A stretch of 64,000 bases of DNA, taken from CALARM01 sp036746235. GTDB lineage: Bacteria; Vulcanimicrobiota; SpSt-956; JAKJGF01. The notes under the pieces were generated by a model, which had not been told where the DNA came from, made no database searches, and saw nothing but the letters and a program-made list of their open reading frames with translations. The stretch is from contig DAIOEN010000007.1 of assembly GCA_036746235.1 (NCBI GenBank), forward strand, positions 14,794 through 78,793. The letters are read 5' to 3'. A program made the translations under genes and the position numbers. Numbering within the stretch: the stretch's first letter is position 1; each line of letters opens with the position of its first letter. This document shows, piece by piece, positions 1-9,104 of the stretch.

Positions 1-100
1 TAAGTTTATTCAAGATAAATCCGTCAGGAGAGAAGCCTGTAAAATTGACAGGTAATAACAGTGATAGTATTCAGGCAAGATGTCAATTTATAGCGGTGAA

Positions 101-136
101 GTGACGCGCCGGGTGCGACGCGTCACAGCTTTTTTA
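101..136 (+). terminator. Stem-loop with T-tract, rightward terminator-like
   Basis: An inverted repeat GTGACGCG ... CGCGTCAC (101-126, about 10-nt loop) is followed by AG and a run of six T at 130-135. This is the form of an intrinsic terminator for transcription entering from the left edge, and it would face the convergent gene that ends at 134. The stem is made of the same GTGACGC heptamer used in the intergenic arrays elsewhere, so the terminator may be an array remnant. Function is inferred. Confidence 0.45.
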
Positions 137-814
137 CCATTCAAGATATTCTGATTTACCTGTCAGCTTATTCAGTCCATCTTTTATTATAATGTTTTTA
201 TTCTTTTCTCTCTCAGAAATAATCTCTTTCATGTGTTTGATTTCTTTTTCCATTTTCTCTACCTGTAACTGATTTTCTTTCTGTCTGAGAGTAAAAATAT
301 CAGAGAGGATTTTCTCCAGTTCCTTTTCGATAGATGCCTGTGCAGTATCGTTTCCTTCATTTTCTTTGTATTTTCGTACCAGTTCTCTGGATTTATCTTC
401 CAGCTCTATTTTCCCTGTTATAACTTTAAGGAGTTCCTCGTCTCTGAGTTCCTTTAAATGTAACATGAAAGCAAATTTTTCACCTGTAGCTTTTTTGTAC
501 ATAAGGGGATTGGAATTTTTAAGACCTTCGAGGGATTTGTAAAAAGTCGGAAAGTACTCTTTGCAAAAAGTCATTAATTCCTGGAGCTGTACATCTGTTA
601 ATTCCGCTGGCGGACAGTTCCGGCCTTCCGGCGGATTGGGATGACCAGACGGCGGACACCCCCGGCCTTCCGGTGGACCGGGAGGGCCAGACGGCATATT
701 ATCAGATTTGTTATGCTTCGGCCCACATGGCCCTTCCTGTGCCACTGTACAGGTAAAATAAGCAAGAGAGAAAATGAGTGATAGAATGAGTAAACTTGTA
801 ACCAGTAGTTTCAT
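134..814 (-). CDS. Secreted Pro/Gly-rich protein with helical C-terminal region
   Basis: A 226-residue protein of unknown function. The first 26 residues are a clear signal peptide (basic start, long Leu/Ile core, end near TVAQ). Residues about 30-70 are Pro/Gly/Cys-rich with an imperfect 13-residue repeat ending in PPEGRGCP or PPEGRNCP. The rest is highly charged and predicted helical or coiled-coil. An LTDVQLQEL segment after the Pro-rich stretch resembles the LTxxQ motif of Spy/CpxP-like periplasmic chaperones, but the match is weak. The start is supported by AGGAGG eight bases upstream. A TATAAT box lies upstream of the start without a convincing -35. Confidence 0.8.
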   Translation of the reverse strand: MKLLVTSLLILSLIFSLAYFTCTVAQEGPCGPKHNKSDNMPSGPPGPPEGRGCPPSGHPNPPEGRNCPPAELTDVQLQELMTFCKEYFPTFYKSLEGLKNSNPLMYKKATGEKFAFMLHLKELRDEELLKVITGKIELEDKSRELVRKYKENEGNDTAQASIEKELEKILSDIFTLRQKENQLQVEKMEKEIKHMKEIISEREKNKNIIIKDGLNKLTGKSEYLEW

Positions 815-898
815 TTTATTCGCCTCCTGTGTTTATGATATTATATAAACGCAGAAGGTAATAAAATATTGTAGTAATTTTTTATTTTTATAAAAATT

Positions 899-2551
899 TT
901 AATATTTTTTAAAGAAGATAGCTTTTAGTTTTGTAAGAGCTGTTTTCTTATAACCCAGTTTTGCAAGAGCTTCATCTGCAGTTCTGCAGATTTCCTGATC
1001 TTTTTCTGTCAGGTAATCACATAAATGTTTTATAGCTTTTTTATCTCCCATATCTCCAAGGGCTTTTATAGCACTTATTTTTAATTTACTGTTACTATCT
1101 CTTAATGTTCCTATGAGCAGATCAACTGTTGAAGATTCTCTGTATTTTTCTTCTGCTAAAATAGACATTATATTTACCTTGAGATCGATATCTGTAGTTT
1201 TATCACATATTTTATAAAGGGTTTTCACTATTTTCTTATCACCGTTAGTTGCAAGGAACTGAACTATATCAGGCCATTGAGAGCTGTCACATGATTCGGA
1301 ATATTCTATTATGGCATCCATTATTCTGGGATCGTTAAACTGTGTCAATCCTTTAAGAGCAGCACCACAGACAAAGCTATCTTTATCTTTCAGAGCTTTT
1401 ATCAATAGATCTATAGCTCTCGGATCCATAAGGTCTCCCATAATTGATGCACAGGTTTCTCTGATGGCAGGGTCTTCATCTTTTTCCAGAGCTTCCATAA
1501 TTACATAGAGTGCTCTTTTATCTCCGGTTTTCCCGAGGGTAATAGCAGCCTGAGTTCTTACTGTCCTGTTCTGATCTTTAAGGGCTTCAGCCAGCACTTC
1601 TATTACTCTGTCTCCGTCTGAAGGTTTTAGATTTGATATGGCAAGATAACGTTTATTATAATCTTCATGTTCTTTGACTATATATATATACATATCTATT
1701 CTGTCAGGAATCTGATCCACGTAAGGATCTTTTTTTTCTTTTACTTCCGGTATTTTCTCAGGTGAAGCTTTGACATGGGTAGGACTGGCAAGAGAAGGTG
1801 CAAAAGGATCTACTTCGTCTTCACTGAATGAAAGTTCTATAGCAGGCAAATGAAGACCTATTATTTCCATATCTTCCGGAGGGGGGGTGTCGTCATCAGT
1901 CTTAACAGGTTCTTCCTTTACCGGTATAAATTTAGAAGTATTTTTTTTACCTGACAGTTCGGAAGAGAGCTCCGAATATTTCTGGACTTTTTCTTGATTG
2001 GCTCTTTTACTGTATATTTCTACAAGTTTATCATAAAAGCTTATAGCTTCTTTCTTGTTTTCCTTTACAGAATCTATTCCAACAAGAAATTCATAAGGTT
2101 CAGGTGTATTGGGATCGATCTTGATTACCTTTCTGTAGGCTATAATAGCGGAAGCCTGATCACCTTTTTTAGAAAGGGTATCACCAAGTTTGATAAGAGC
2201 TGTTATATTTGAAATTTCACGCTTCAAAACATCTCTATAATATTTTTCGGCATGGTCAAAGGAACCCTGTTTAAAATGCATATCTCCCATTATACGATAG
2301 GAATCTACATCATCAGGAGCTATACGTACAAGGTTTTTAATGATATTCTTAACGTCTTCGTATTTTTCAACAGATATATATTCTTCTGCCAGATCTTTAA
2401 ATTCCTGAATTGCTTCTTTTATTTTACCGAGTTTCACATCCATTTCAGCCAGTTCCTGCCGCAGGCCAAGATTCCCCATTCTGTTACCGCATTCATTACA
2501 GAAGGGTTGAAGGATAGAATTCTGGTGTCCACATTTACGACAAGGTAACAT
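899..2551 (-). CDS. Zinc-ribbon, TPR and HEAT-repeat protein
   Basis: About 550 residues. It opens with a double-CxxC zinc ribbon (CRKCGHQN ... FCNECG), followed by about four TPR-like helical pairs (to about residue 200), a Pro/acidic linker, and from about residue 300 a run of PBS-lyase/HEAT repeats with the recurring core DxxxxVRxxAAxxLGxxGDxRA. Such proteins are scaffolds; no catalytic motif is seen. The first possible ATG (2563) sits directly against the GAGGGG ribosome-binding sequence, so I prefer the ATG at 2551, which leaves a 12-nt spacer. The zinc ribbon resembles those of the Ser/Thr kinase at 45.5-48.3 kb and the TPR protein at 57.6 kb, suggesting a shared cytoplasmic scaffold family (inference). 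Confidence 0.85.
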   Translation of the reverse strand: MLPCRKCGHQNSILQPFCNECGNRMGNLGLRQELAEMDVKLGKIKEAIQEFKDLAEEYISVEKYEDVKNIIKNLVRIAPDDVDSYRIMGDMHFKQGSFDHAEKYYRDVLKREISNITALIKLGDTLSKKGDQASAIIAYRKVIKIDPNTPEPYEFLVGIDSVKENKKEAISFYDKLVEIYSKRANQEKVQKYSELSSELSGKKNTSKFIPVKEEPVKTDDDTPPPEDMEIIGLHLPAIELSFSEDEVDPFAPSLASPTHVKASPEKIPEVKEKKDPYVDQIPDRIDMYIYIVKEHEDYNKRYLAISNLKPSDGDRVIEVLAEALKDQNRTVRTQAAITLGKTGDKRALYVIMEALEKDEDPAIRETCASIMGDLMDPRAIDLLIKALKDKDSFVCGAALKGLTQFNDPRIMDAIIEYSESCDSSQWPDIVQFLATNGDKKIVKTLYKICDKTTDIDLKVNIMSILAEEKYRESSTVDLLIGTLRDSNSKLKISAIKALGDMGDKKAIKHLCDYLTEKDQEICRTADEALAKLGYKKTALTKLKAIFFKKY

Positions 2552-2590
2552 TATACTTAACATCCCCTCTTAACCAGTAAGTTATTTTAC

Positions 2591-2619
2591 ATTATACTAT
2601 ATTTCTATCGTGGAAGCAA
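2591..2619 (-). promoter_or_regulatory. Candidate sigma-70 promoter for the zinc-ribbon/HEAT gene
   Basis: On the minus strand TTGCTT (2614-2619) is separated by 17 bp from a perfect TATAAT (2591-2596), about 40 bases upstream of the start codon. The -35 match is partial. Confidence 0.45.
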
Positions 2620-2646
2620 ATATTTTCAATAAAAGGTGAAGAAAAT

Positions 2647-3096
2647 TTATAAAAAGTTATCAAACTTTATTCTCCTGCCTTCAAGGAATTTCCCTCCATT
2701 GTGGTAGGTAGCAAGGGATTGTTTTTCTACGGGGCCGTCAATGGTAGACCTGTGAATGAATTCTCCGTTGCCACAGTAAATACCTGTATGAGTTATAGTT
2801 CCATCAGGCCAGTTACCATAAGTATTCTTGAAGAAAACTAAATCCCCCGGCATAAGCTCTGAGACTCTGTCGATTTTTGTCCCGATATCATCTCCTGCAA
2901 GGGAATTTGCATAACTTTCATCAGTAGGGAAATAATTATCGGAAGGTTTTCCTGTAACGCCAAGTTCTATACCTGCGAGAGAAAAAATTTTTCTTACAAA
3001 ATAAGCACACTGCTCGTTCTGGCCGGGATTAAATTCTTTGCCTTCCCACTTCAGGGCAACAGAAAGAACCTTTGAGGAAAGAGATTTTTCAGACAT
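2647..3096 (-). CDS. NlpC/P60-family cysteine peptidase or amidase
   Basis: A 149-residue stand-alone NlpC/P60 domain. The catalytic Cys30 lies in NEQCAYFVRKIF, GDLVFF precedes the His103 region (ITHTGIYCGNGEFIH), and His115 is a candidate third catalytic residue. Family members cleave peptidoglycan stem peptides or related amides. No signal peptide or cell-wall-binding domain is present, so it may act in the cytoplasm or reach the wall by another route. The AGGAGC ribosome-binding site is well spaced. A stop-free heptamer array lies directly upstream. Confidence 0.88.
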   Translation of the reverse strand: MSEKSLSSKVLSVALKWEGKEFNPGQNEQCAYFVRKIFSLAGIELGVTGKPSDNYFPTDESYANSLAGDDIGTKIDRVSELMPGDLVFFKNTYGNWPDGTITHTGIYCGNGEFIHRSTIDGPVEKQSLATYHNGGKFLEGRRIKFDNFL

Positions 3097-3109
3097 AACT
3101 GCTCCTTTT

Positions 3110-3226
3110 ACAGTGACCAGTTATCAGTGACCAGTGACCAGTTATTAGTTATCTGTAATAAGTTATGTACAAATTGCAGATTACTGGTTACTGTTCACTG
3201 TTCACTGTTCACTGTTCACTGATTAT
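3110..3226. repeat. Heptamer array, GTGACCA block then TTCACTG block
   Basis: Left part: GTGACCA/GTTATCA units (3110-3165). Right part: tandem TTCACTG units (about 3189-3220). The two halves are in opposite orientation, as in most arrays here. With the next element it fills the 353-bp space between the divergent NlpC/P60 and small membrane-protein genes. Confidence 0.85.
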
Positions 3227-3325
3227 TATATGCTTTTTATAATCGTAATACAATAAGCAGGATTTAATTTTTTAAAAGTTGAATATTATAGATAAATAAA
3301 TTATAGTTATTTAATAACTATTAAT

Positions 3326-3412
3326 AAATAATAACCTCGTAATGCGTAAAGCGTAATGTGTGATGCCCATTGGATTAAACCGGTCATGTGTAACGCGTTA
3401 CGCGTCACGAAC
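3326..3412. repeat. Palindromic intergenic element of CGTAATG/CGTTACG heptamers
   Basis: Begins TAACCTCGTAATGCGTAA, passes through a non-repeated core (ATTGGATTAAACCGG) and ends in CGTTACGCGTCACGAA. The left and right arms are roughly complementary. The same left end (CCTCGTAAT) is found near 16.6, 26.0 and 48.5 kb, and its complement near 56.3 kb. Confidence 0.8.
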
Positions 3413-3449
3413 AGAGTAATTTATATGACTATAATTGTAGGATAAACTT

Positions 3450-3779
3450 ATGAACCAGTCATTTTCAACATTACCCGTTATAATAACAGTTATTTTATGT
3501 CTGGTAAGTTCGACTGTAATAGTCTATTATTTTGATGTAACAGGTAATCCTGTATGGGATAAACCGGCATTAATACCTGCTGTAATACTTATTCCTGTAA
3601 TTTTAGTAGGATGGTTGCCTCTGGGCTTTTATTCCCTTTATTTATATAAAAAAGAACGACCGGTTATTGCTACTATTTTATCTGTAATAACTCTTTTATG
3701 GATAATAGCCGTTATAGTAGCTATAGGAGGAATAATAAGATTTTTAATAGGAGTGTCAAATAAATTTCTTGGATTTTAG
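3450..3779 (+). CDS. Small integral membrane protein, unknown
   Basis: 109 residues with three hydrophobic segments (about 8-28, 40-66, 73-100) and a short basic loop YLYKKERP between the second and third. No family recognised. An AGGA ribosome-binding site lies seven bases before the ATG, and a TATAAT-like box is about 20 bases upstream. It is followed after 68 bases by the cyclase gene on the same strand, so the two may be co-transcribed; whether it anchors or modulates the cyclase is unknown. Confidence 0.7.
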   Translation: MNQSFSTLPVIITVILCLVSSTVIVYYFDVTGNPVWDKPALIPAVILIPVILVGWLPLGFYSLYLYKKERPVIATILSVITLLWIIAVIVAIGGIIRFLIGVSNKFLGF

Positions 3780-3847
3780 CTGAATAAGGCAGACGTTTAT
3801 ATGAAAATTATGATAAACTCAAAATTTTTAATGAAGGTGAATATTAG

Positions 3848-5512
3848 ATGTTTTTATTTTCGGAAGAACATGATCAGTATAACAGACCTGTATATAAATT
3901 AACAGGATATGAAGGGCCTTTAAAGGGTAACACTTTTTCTCTCTCTTCCTCGCCTGCAGGTATAGGGAGAAATAAAAACAACAATATAATAGTTAATGAT
4001 GCCAAAGTATCGCGCCATCATGCCACTATAGATTTAATCGAAGGGGTATTATATATTACCGATTTAAACAGTACTGCAGGTACCTATGTTAACGGTAAAC
4101 GTATAACAAGAGCAATCCTGAAACATGGAGACAGGATTCAGCTCTATCTTATTGATGAAGATGATAAAAAAATAGAGGAGAAAAAAACTGAACTCAGTGA
4201 AACCCATATTATTGACAGAAAGGTCTCTGTCAGTATGGCATCAAATATAAAAGATTTTCTGAGTAACGATAAAACCAAATGGCTTTCAACATTGAAACTT
4301 TCAGACAGAGAAGAACATCTGAGAGACAGAAAAAAACTGGAGATTTTACTTTCAGCCAGTACTGCTCTGAGTAAACCGGAAAGGATAGAAGTGAAAATAG
4401 AAGAAATACTGTCTATTTTATTTGAAATAATGGATCTTGACAGGGCAGCCATATGGATACTTGACAGGGATATTTCCGGTAATGCCATAAGAACAGCACA
4501 TCTGGAACCGGTTTTTAAATATAAAATTTTCAGAAAACGTTATGATCTTCAGGGAGAAGAAGAACCGGTATTGAGTATGAGTATAATAAATAAGGTATTA
4601 CTGGAAGAAGAGGGATTACTGGTTAAAGATGCCCTGAAGGATGAACAATTTAAAAGTGCCATGAGCGTAAAGGTTCATGGTATAAGAACATGTGTCTGTG
4701 TTCCTCTGAAAACACAGGATAATCTTTTAGGTGTATTATATGCAGATGCCCAGAGGCCTGTTGACAGATTTACGGAAGAAGATTTGAAATTCGTCACCGC
4801 CTTTACCGCTCAGGCTGCCGTAGCGGTGGAAAATTCCCTCCTTCATCAGAAAATAGAAGATGATGCAAAAGTAAGGAGCCGTTTTGAGCGATTTTTTTCT
4901 CCCAATACCATTGATACTCTTATCAGAGAACCTGCATATGTTGGCAAGGGTGGAGAAGAGATGTGTGTGACAATTCTTTTCAGTGACATAAGAAATTACA
5001 CGGAACTTTCGGGGAAGAAAAATCCCGTAGAAGTAGCCAATATGCTTAACGAATATTTCCCGCCTATGGTAAAAATAGTCTTTAATACAGACGGAACCCT
5101 GGAAAAATATATAGGAGATGCCCTTATGGCCATATGGGGAGCACCTGTGCCGAGAGAAGACCATGCCCTTATGTCGGTCCTTGCGGCAATAGATATGCAA
5201 AAAGCGGTAAGAGAACTTAATAACAGATGGAGAAAATCAGGAAAGATTACAATAGATATAGGGATTGGTATAAATACAGGTACAACTTTTGTTGGGAATA
5301 TAGGTGATGATGAATACCTCCAATATGCCGCCATAGGAGATGCTACAAATCTGTCTGCCAGACTATGCTCCTGTGCTGCTCCCGGAGAAATCCTTGTGTC
5401 AGAATATACATACAATATATTAAAAAAATCACAGATAAGATTCCTGGAACTGGAAAGCATATCTCTCAAGGGATATGCCGAAAGGATCAGGAGATTCAAA
5501 GTGATTTTTTAA
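3848..5512 (+). CDS. FHA-GAF-class III nucleotide cyclase
   Basis: 554 residues. FHA domain at about 20-105 (GIGRNKNNNIIV, VSRHHA, LNSTAGTYVNG), which normally binds phosphothreonine; GAF domain at about 160-335; class III cyclase catalytic domain at about 365-554. Metal-binding aspartates are Asp380 (LFSDIRNYT) and Asp424 (EKYIGDALMAIWG). The Lys before YIGD and the Asp in AAIGDATNLSARL fit an ATP-using adenylate cyclase, and the transition-state Asn and Arg (NLSARL) are present, so the enzyme should be active. The FHA module suggests input from the Ser/Thr kinase elsewhere in the window (inference). The ribosome-binding site AAGGTGA is well placed. Confidence 0.92.
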   Translation: MFLFSEEHDQYNRPVYKLTGYEGPLKGNTFSLSSSPAGIGRNKNNNIIVNDAKVSRHHATIDLIEGVLYITDLNSTAGTYVNGKRITRAILKHGDRIQLYLIDEDDKKIEEKKTELSETHIIDRKVSVSMASNIKDFLSNDKTKWLSTLKLSDREEHLRDRKKLEILLSASTALSKPERIEVKIEEILSILFEIMDLDRAAIWILDRDISGNAIRTAHLEPVFKYKIFRKRYDLQGEEEPVLSMSIINKVLLEEEGLLVKDALKDEQFKSAMSVKVHGIRTCVCVPLKTQDNLLGVLYADAQRPVDRFTEEDLKFVTAFTAQAAVAVENSLLHQKIEDDAKVRSRFERFFSPNTIDTLIREPAYVGKGGEEMCVTILFSDIRNYTELSGKKNPVEVANMLNEYFPPMVKIVFNTDGTLEKYIGDALMAIWGAPVPREDHALMSVLAAIDMQKAVRELNNRWRKSGKITIDIGIGINTGTTFVGNIGDDEYLQYAAIGDATNLSARLCSCAAPGEILVSEYTYNILKKSQIRFLELESISLKGYAERIRRFKVIF

Positions 5513-5555
5513 CTCTAATTACCGAAACAGGTGAAAAGTATCTAAAAAACTATAA

Positions 5556-5686
5556 ATAGTGAGTAGTGAATAGTGAGATAAAACCCGTTCACCACTCACT
5601 AACAGCCATGACCGGGTGGTCACAACGAATAATGAGAACGTATTCCTCTATTCACCTTTCACTCTTCACTCTTCACGATTCTCACT
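5556..5686. repeat. GTGAGTA array plus composite element B (hairpin and TGAGAA/TTCTCA stem)
   Basis: GTGAGTA/GTGAATA units (5558-5578), then TTCACCACTCAC, then CATGACCGGGTGGTCACAACG (GACC/GGTC hairpin), TGAGAACGT, a TTCACTC array and ACGATTCTCACT. TGAGAA and TTCTCA can pair around the inner array. It lies between the convergent cyclase and PilX-like genes, and the TTCTCACTTTTTTT end could also terminate rightward transcription. Confidence 0.75.
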
Positions 5687-5690
5687 TTTT

Positions 5691-7793
5691 TTAACGTAAT
5701 TCTTCCCACGTATTAACTACTATTTTTGTCCTTATTTCAGATGAAGCAAGAAGCTTTTCGTAATTTCTGGAATGAATTATAGAAAAATCTCCTTTATCCT
5801 TTGGACTGATGAGCTTTACTTTTATATTTCCGGCATCACTATTGACAGGCCCTGTCCCGTCCAGATTATTCGGATCTGTAACAACAAGAGCTCCTGTTAT
5901 GAGTATATCAGGGGAATATATGTCACCGGAAATCTGTTGAACCGGAACAGGTGTTGTTGAAGGCTTACCTCCAAGGGATTGTTCGTATTTTACTAATGTA
6001 TTATACATATAAGTATTCAGGGCGCTTCCATCGGTAAAATAACCATTGTCTATTATCCAACTGCCTGTAGACCAGTGGTTTTCATGTAAATTTACCTGTA
6101 TCCCCGGTCCTATAGTAGTACCCTTTACAGGGTCAACATCAAACCAGTCGTTCATTGTATCCCAGGAACATAATTTGTTATTAACATAAACATGAATATG
6201 TTTTGCTCCTGTAAACGTGTAAGTTCCATCTCCGTTGATAGTAAGGGTAGCAGAAGTTTTCGTAGGTATTCCTGATTTATCATATCCTCCGCCGCTGGAT
6301 GGTATAGTTGTATCTCCGTCAGGAACAAACATTACAGGCCAGCTTCCCGAACCAGTTATGGACAGCCCTGTTGAAGGTATGGTAATAGTATTTGGAGTGG
6401 CAGCAGGTACAGGAGTTACATTGTTATAAGCCTGTTCCACCCAGTTATTGGGCCATTTATCTCCAGACATAGCTGCAGAAGGATTGGAAGCCAGTGAATA
6501 TGGATCTGAAGCATTGGGATCAAGGACTATGGCGTTTAAATTACCATGAGTTAATACGGCACCGGTGAGATTCAGATTTATATTACTTAACCTGCTTGCA
6601 GGTAAACTTATATTTATATCTCCCTCACTTAATAACTCTGTCCCTGTTTCTTCACTTGCCACGAGGTCTGTCTGCATTATAAACTTTGTCTTTCCTGTAT
6701 TATATATGGAGCCATTTCCCTGTAACCTTCCAAAGACCTGAAAACTATCGGCATTTTTACTGCTACCGTTTATATAAAGTGATGGATAAACACCGCCAGT
6801 TTTCTCAAGTCTTAACCCTGCAGTGGCATAATGATTATCTTTCATAGGAAATTCAAATTTTACATCATTACTGAAATAGATACTCTGAGTAAATACAAGC
6901 TCCCCTGTCGCCTGATCTATGGAAGTTCCGGGAATGGTTACAGAATTACCGTTTACGTCTAATAATTCAAATGTTCCACCTGTCTTTTTCTGAGTAATTC
7001 TGTAAGTGCCACCTGGAGTTGTGTTTAACCCTGATTTATCTGTTACAAGCTTCTTTATATCAATATCAGGTATAGGTTTGGGGTCAACATATTCCCTCAA
7101 CTGAGTTCCACTGCCGGAATCATAATAAGCAGGAGCTATACTTATCCCACTGCAACCACTTATTACTCCTCCGAAGGCCTTTGTAAATGTAGCATTAACG
7201 GTTTTTATTGACGGCGCATTCGGATCAATAGGATTTTTGAAATTTGAATGGAAAGATCCTCCCTCGTTCGTGTCTTTTGCTGTTGTGGCACGCTTTATTA
7301 TAAAATTGGCTGCATCTATATCTACTATTCCGCTGCATCTGCCTCCTTCGCTTATATTTTCCCGTCCCAGTGTTACTCTTATTCTTCTTACTGAATTACC
7401 TGCCTGGCCTGTAACTATCAAGTCTACAGAATTGGGAGGTACGGTAAAACCTCTGTAGCCATTCGGGTCAGATCCTCCCTTATCAAGATTATTTATAGAA
7501 TAATAATCATTTACAGTAGTTCCTGGCTTGAAGTATATGGTAAATTTACCGTTACATGTGTTACCATCTGCAATTGGCGGATGCCAGTTGGAAACCTTCT
7601 GTAACTCATATATGGCATAGGCCACTCCTGATTCTGCTGCCATAAGTGCCGATACTCTGTTATTATAATTCAATGTATATAAGAGATTATTTGTATTTAC
7701 CGTTATAAGAGTCACTGTTAACATAACAAGTATGACCATCATTAATAATATGGTAATAAGAGCCATACCACGGTTTTCTTCATGATGTTTCAT
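5691..7793 (-). CDS. PilX/GspK-like minor prepilin with large C-terminal domain
   Basis: 700 residues. The N-terminus (RGMALITILLMMVILVML, then NRVSALMAAESGVAYA) is the PilX N-terminal pattern: a Gly before the cleavage site, a hydrophobic helix, and Thr rather than Glu at mature position 5, as is common in PilX/GspK-type minor pilins. The very long remainder is Gly/Asn/Thr-rich, probably beta-rich, with no enzyme motif. It is the last gene of a three-gene prepilin operon (18-bp gap from the gene before it) with AGGAGG seven bases upstream. It probably belongs at the tip of a type IV pilus or pseudopilus; its size could reflect adhesion (inference). Confidence 0.82.
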   Translation of the reverse strand: MKHHEENRGMALITILLMMVILVMLTVTLITVNTNNLLYTLNYNNRVSALMAAESGVAYAIYELQKVSNWHPPIADGNTCNGKFTIYFKPGTTVNDYYSINNLDKGGSDPNGYRGFTVPPNSVDLIVTGQAGNSVRRIRVTLGRENISEGGRCSGIVDIDAANFIIKRATTAKDTNEGGSFHSNFKNPIDPNAPSIKTVNATFTKAFGGVISGCSGISIAPAYYDSGSGTQLREYVDPKPIPDIDIKKLVTDKSGLNTTPGGTYRITQKKTGGTFELLDVNGNSVTIPGTSIDQATGELVFTQSIYFSNDVKFEFPMKDNHYATAGLRLEKTGGVYPSLYINGSSKNADSFQVFGRLQGNGSIYNTGKTKFIMQTDLVASEETGTELLSEGDINISLPASRLSNINLNLTGAVLTHGNLNAIVLDPNASDPYSLASNPSAAMSGDKWPNNWVEQAYNNVTPVPAATPNTITIPSTGLSITGSGSWPVMFVPDGDTTIPSSGGGYDKSGIPTKTSATLTINGDGTYTFTGAKHIHVYVNNKLCSWDTMNDWFDVDPVKGTTIGPGIQVNLHENHWSTGSWIIDNGYFTDGSALNTYMYNTLVKYEQSLGGKPSTTPVPVQQISGDIYSPDILITGALVVTDPNNLDGTGPVNSDAGNIKVKLISPKDKGDFSIIHSRNYEKLLASSEIRTKIVVNTWEELR

Positions 7794-7811
7794 GGTAATT
7801 CCTCCTTGATA

Positions 7812-8492
7812 TTAATCGTGACTGTTTCTTGGCATAACAGAAGCTTTTAATGTTACACTTTCCTGAGCCACATTATCGGAAAAATCTTTATCATAAGCCA
7901 GCCTTTTTTCGGAAAATTTCTTCCTCGCAACAATGGAGAGATCTACTATATATTTGTTGGGATTAACGCTTATATCCATATCGTAAATGTTTCTGGCAAC
8001 AGTTCTCAGTTCTTCACCTGAACCGGGGGATGGAGGCGTATCTGTAAGATATAAAGACATTTTTGTAATATCAATCTGTTTTGGAGTTGTTCTATTCTCG
8101 TGTGGTATAAATTTTCTTAAAAGTTTTTTATCAGGTTTACCTGCATCGGAAGGAGATGTGTAATATAATACATATCCCTTCCATACGATTGCAGCATTTT
8201 CTTTTTCTACATCACCTGTAGAAGAATTTACAGCACTTTCAAAAACTACATAATGTACAGGACTATTACCTGTTATAAGAGTTGTAATATCTGTAGCAGT
8301 GATTTCACTCAGGATTCTGCCCATGGCAACTTCTGCCTGATTCTGGACATCACCTTTTGTCTCAACGAGTTTCCAGTTTTTTAATCCGTAGCTGAATACG
8401 GCAAAAGTACATGCAAGAAAAAGGCTGAAAATTAAAATGGCCATAACCAGTTCCATTACAGTATGACCGTAATTCTTAAATTTCTTATTCAT
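7812..8492 (-). CDS. Type IV minor prepilin (PilW/PulJ-like)
   Basis: About 226 residues. The start at 8492 puts the class III signal peptide at the N-terminus: MNKKFKNYG, cleavage, then HTVMELVMAILIFSLFLA with Glu at mature position 5. GAGG lies eight bases upstream. A longer reading back to 8555 would add 21 residues overlapping the preceding gene and bury the prepilin site, so I reject it. The rest is a soluble beta-rich head without recognised motifs. Middle gene of the prepilin operon. Confidence 0.85.
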   Translation of the reverse strand: MNKKFKNYGHTVMELVMAILIFSLFLACTFAVFSYGLKNWKLVETKGDVQNQAEVAMGRILSEITATDITTLITGNSPVHYVVFESAVNSSTGDVEKENAAIVWKGYVLYYTSPSDAGKPDKKLLRKFIPHENRTTPKQIDITKMSLYLTDTPPSPGSGEELRTVARNIYDMDISVNPNKYIVDLSIVARKKFSEKRLAYDKDFSDNVAQESVTLKASVMPRNSHD

Positions 8493-8502
8493 ATAGAGTT
8501 CC

Positions 8503-8973
8503 TCATTGTGCTTTATATAACTCAAGAGTAACAAAGTTTTTACCACTGTTATCATCTGTTTGATCCCAGTATACTGTAACTGTTATGACTACCAGACCCT
8601 TCCCTGAAACACCACTCAGATCTTTTACCTGTATTCTGTAGTAATAGGTAACTCCGTCTACGACTTCCCTGAGAGGATCAGGAGGTACCGGAAAGGCAGG
8701 AAAATAATGTCCCGATGTTCCGGTCGCTGTAACACCATTATTACGACCGTCTAAATCCATCGGGAGAGAAGTTGGAATATCTGAAAACCCCATAAGTTTT
8801 ATATATTCCAGTTGTTTTTGAGCAAGATTTGTAGCAACAACAAGCTTTTCGCTTTTTTTGGTGGAAACCAGTATGCTGGTAAAAATACCTGTTACACTGA
8901 CAATAATAATAGAAAGGATAAGTACTCCCCATATAACTTCTATTAAACTGAATGCTTTTTTTATGTTTTTCAT
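8503..8973 (-). CDS. Type IV minor prepilin (PilV/PulI-like)
   Basis: 156 residues, N-terminus MKNIKKA, cleavage, FSLIEVIWGVLILSIIIVSV; Ala replaces Gly at the -1 position, which prepilin peptidases tolerate. Glu is at mature position 5. First gene of the operon behind a near-consensus promoter about 45 bases upstream. The ribosome-binding site is weak. The set (PilV-, PilW- and PilX-like) looks like a minor-pilin priming complex; the major pilin, assembly ATPases and prepilin peptidase are not in this window. Confidence 0.85.
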   Translation of the reverse strand: MKNIKKAFSLIEVIWGVLILSIIIVSVTGIFTSILVSTKKSEKLVVATNLAQKQLEYIKLMGFSDIPTSLPMDLDGRNNGVTATGTSGHYFPAFPVPPDPLREVVDGVTYYYRIQVKDLSGVSGKGLVVITVTVYWDQTDDNSGKNFVTLELYKAQ

Positions 8974-9016
8974 TGTGATTCACAAATAATGTATTTTATT
9001 TTATTGTTCTGTGACA

Positions 9017-9045
9017 ATTATAGCATAAATAGAACATAGAGTCAA
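9017..9045 (-). promoter_or_regulatory. Sigma-70 promoter of the prepilin operon
   Basis: Minus-strand TTGACT (9040-9045), exactly 17 bp, then perfect TATAAT (9017-9022). One of the two best promoter matches in the window; it separates the prepilin operon from the efflux genes upstream. Confidence 0.75.
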
Positions 9046-9104
9046 TGTTTACGGTCATAGTGATACTATAAGATACTTAACGAATTTTATTTATATTTAA
9101 CTTT

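Noticed and set aside
3110..3226. Tandem repeats considered as a CRISPR array
   Set aside because: Units are 7 bp in direct tandem without spacers, and no cas gene is in the window. The same applies to the other arrays.
8493..8555. Extended start of the PilW-like gene
   Set aside because: It would put 21 residues ahead of the prepilin leader and overlap the previous gene; GAGG supports 8492.
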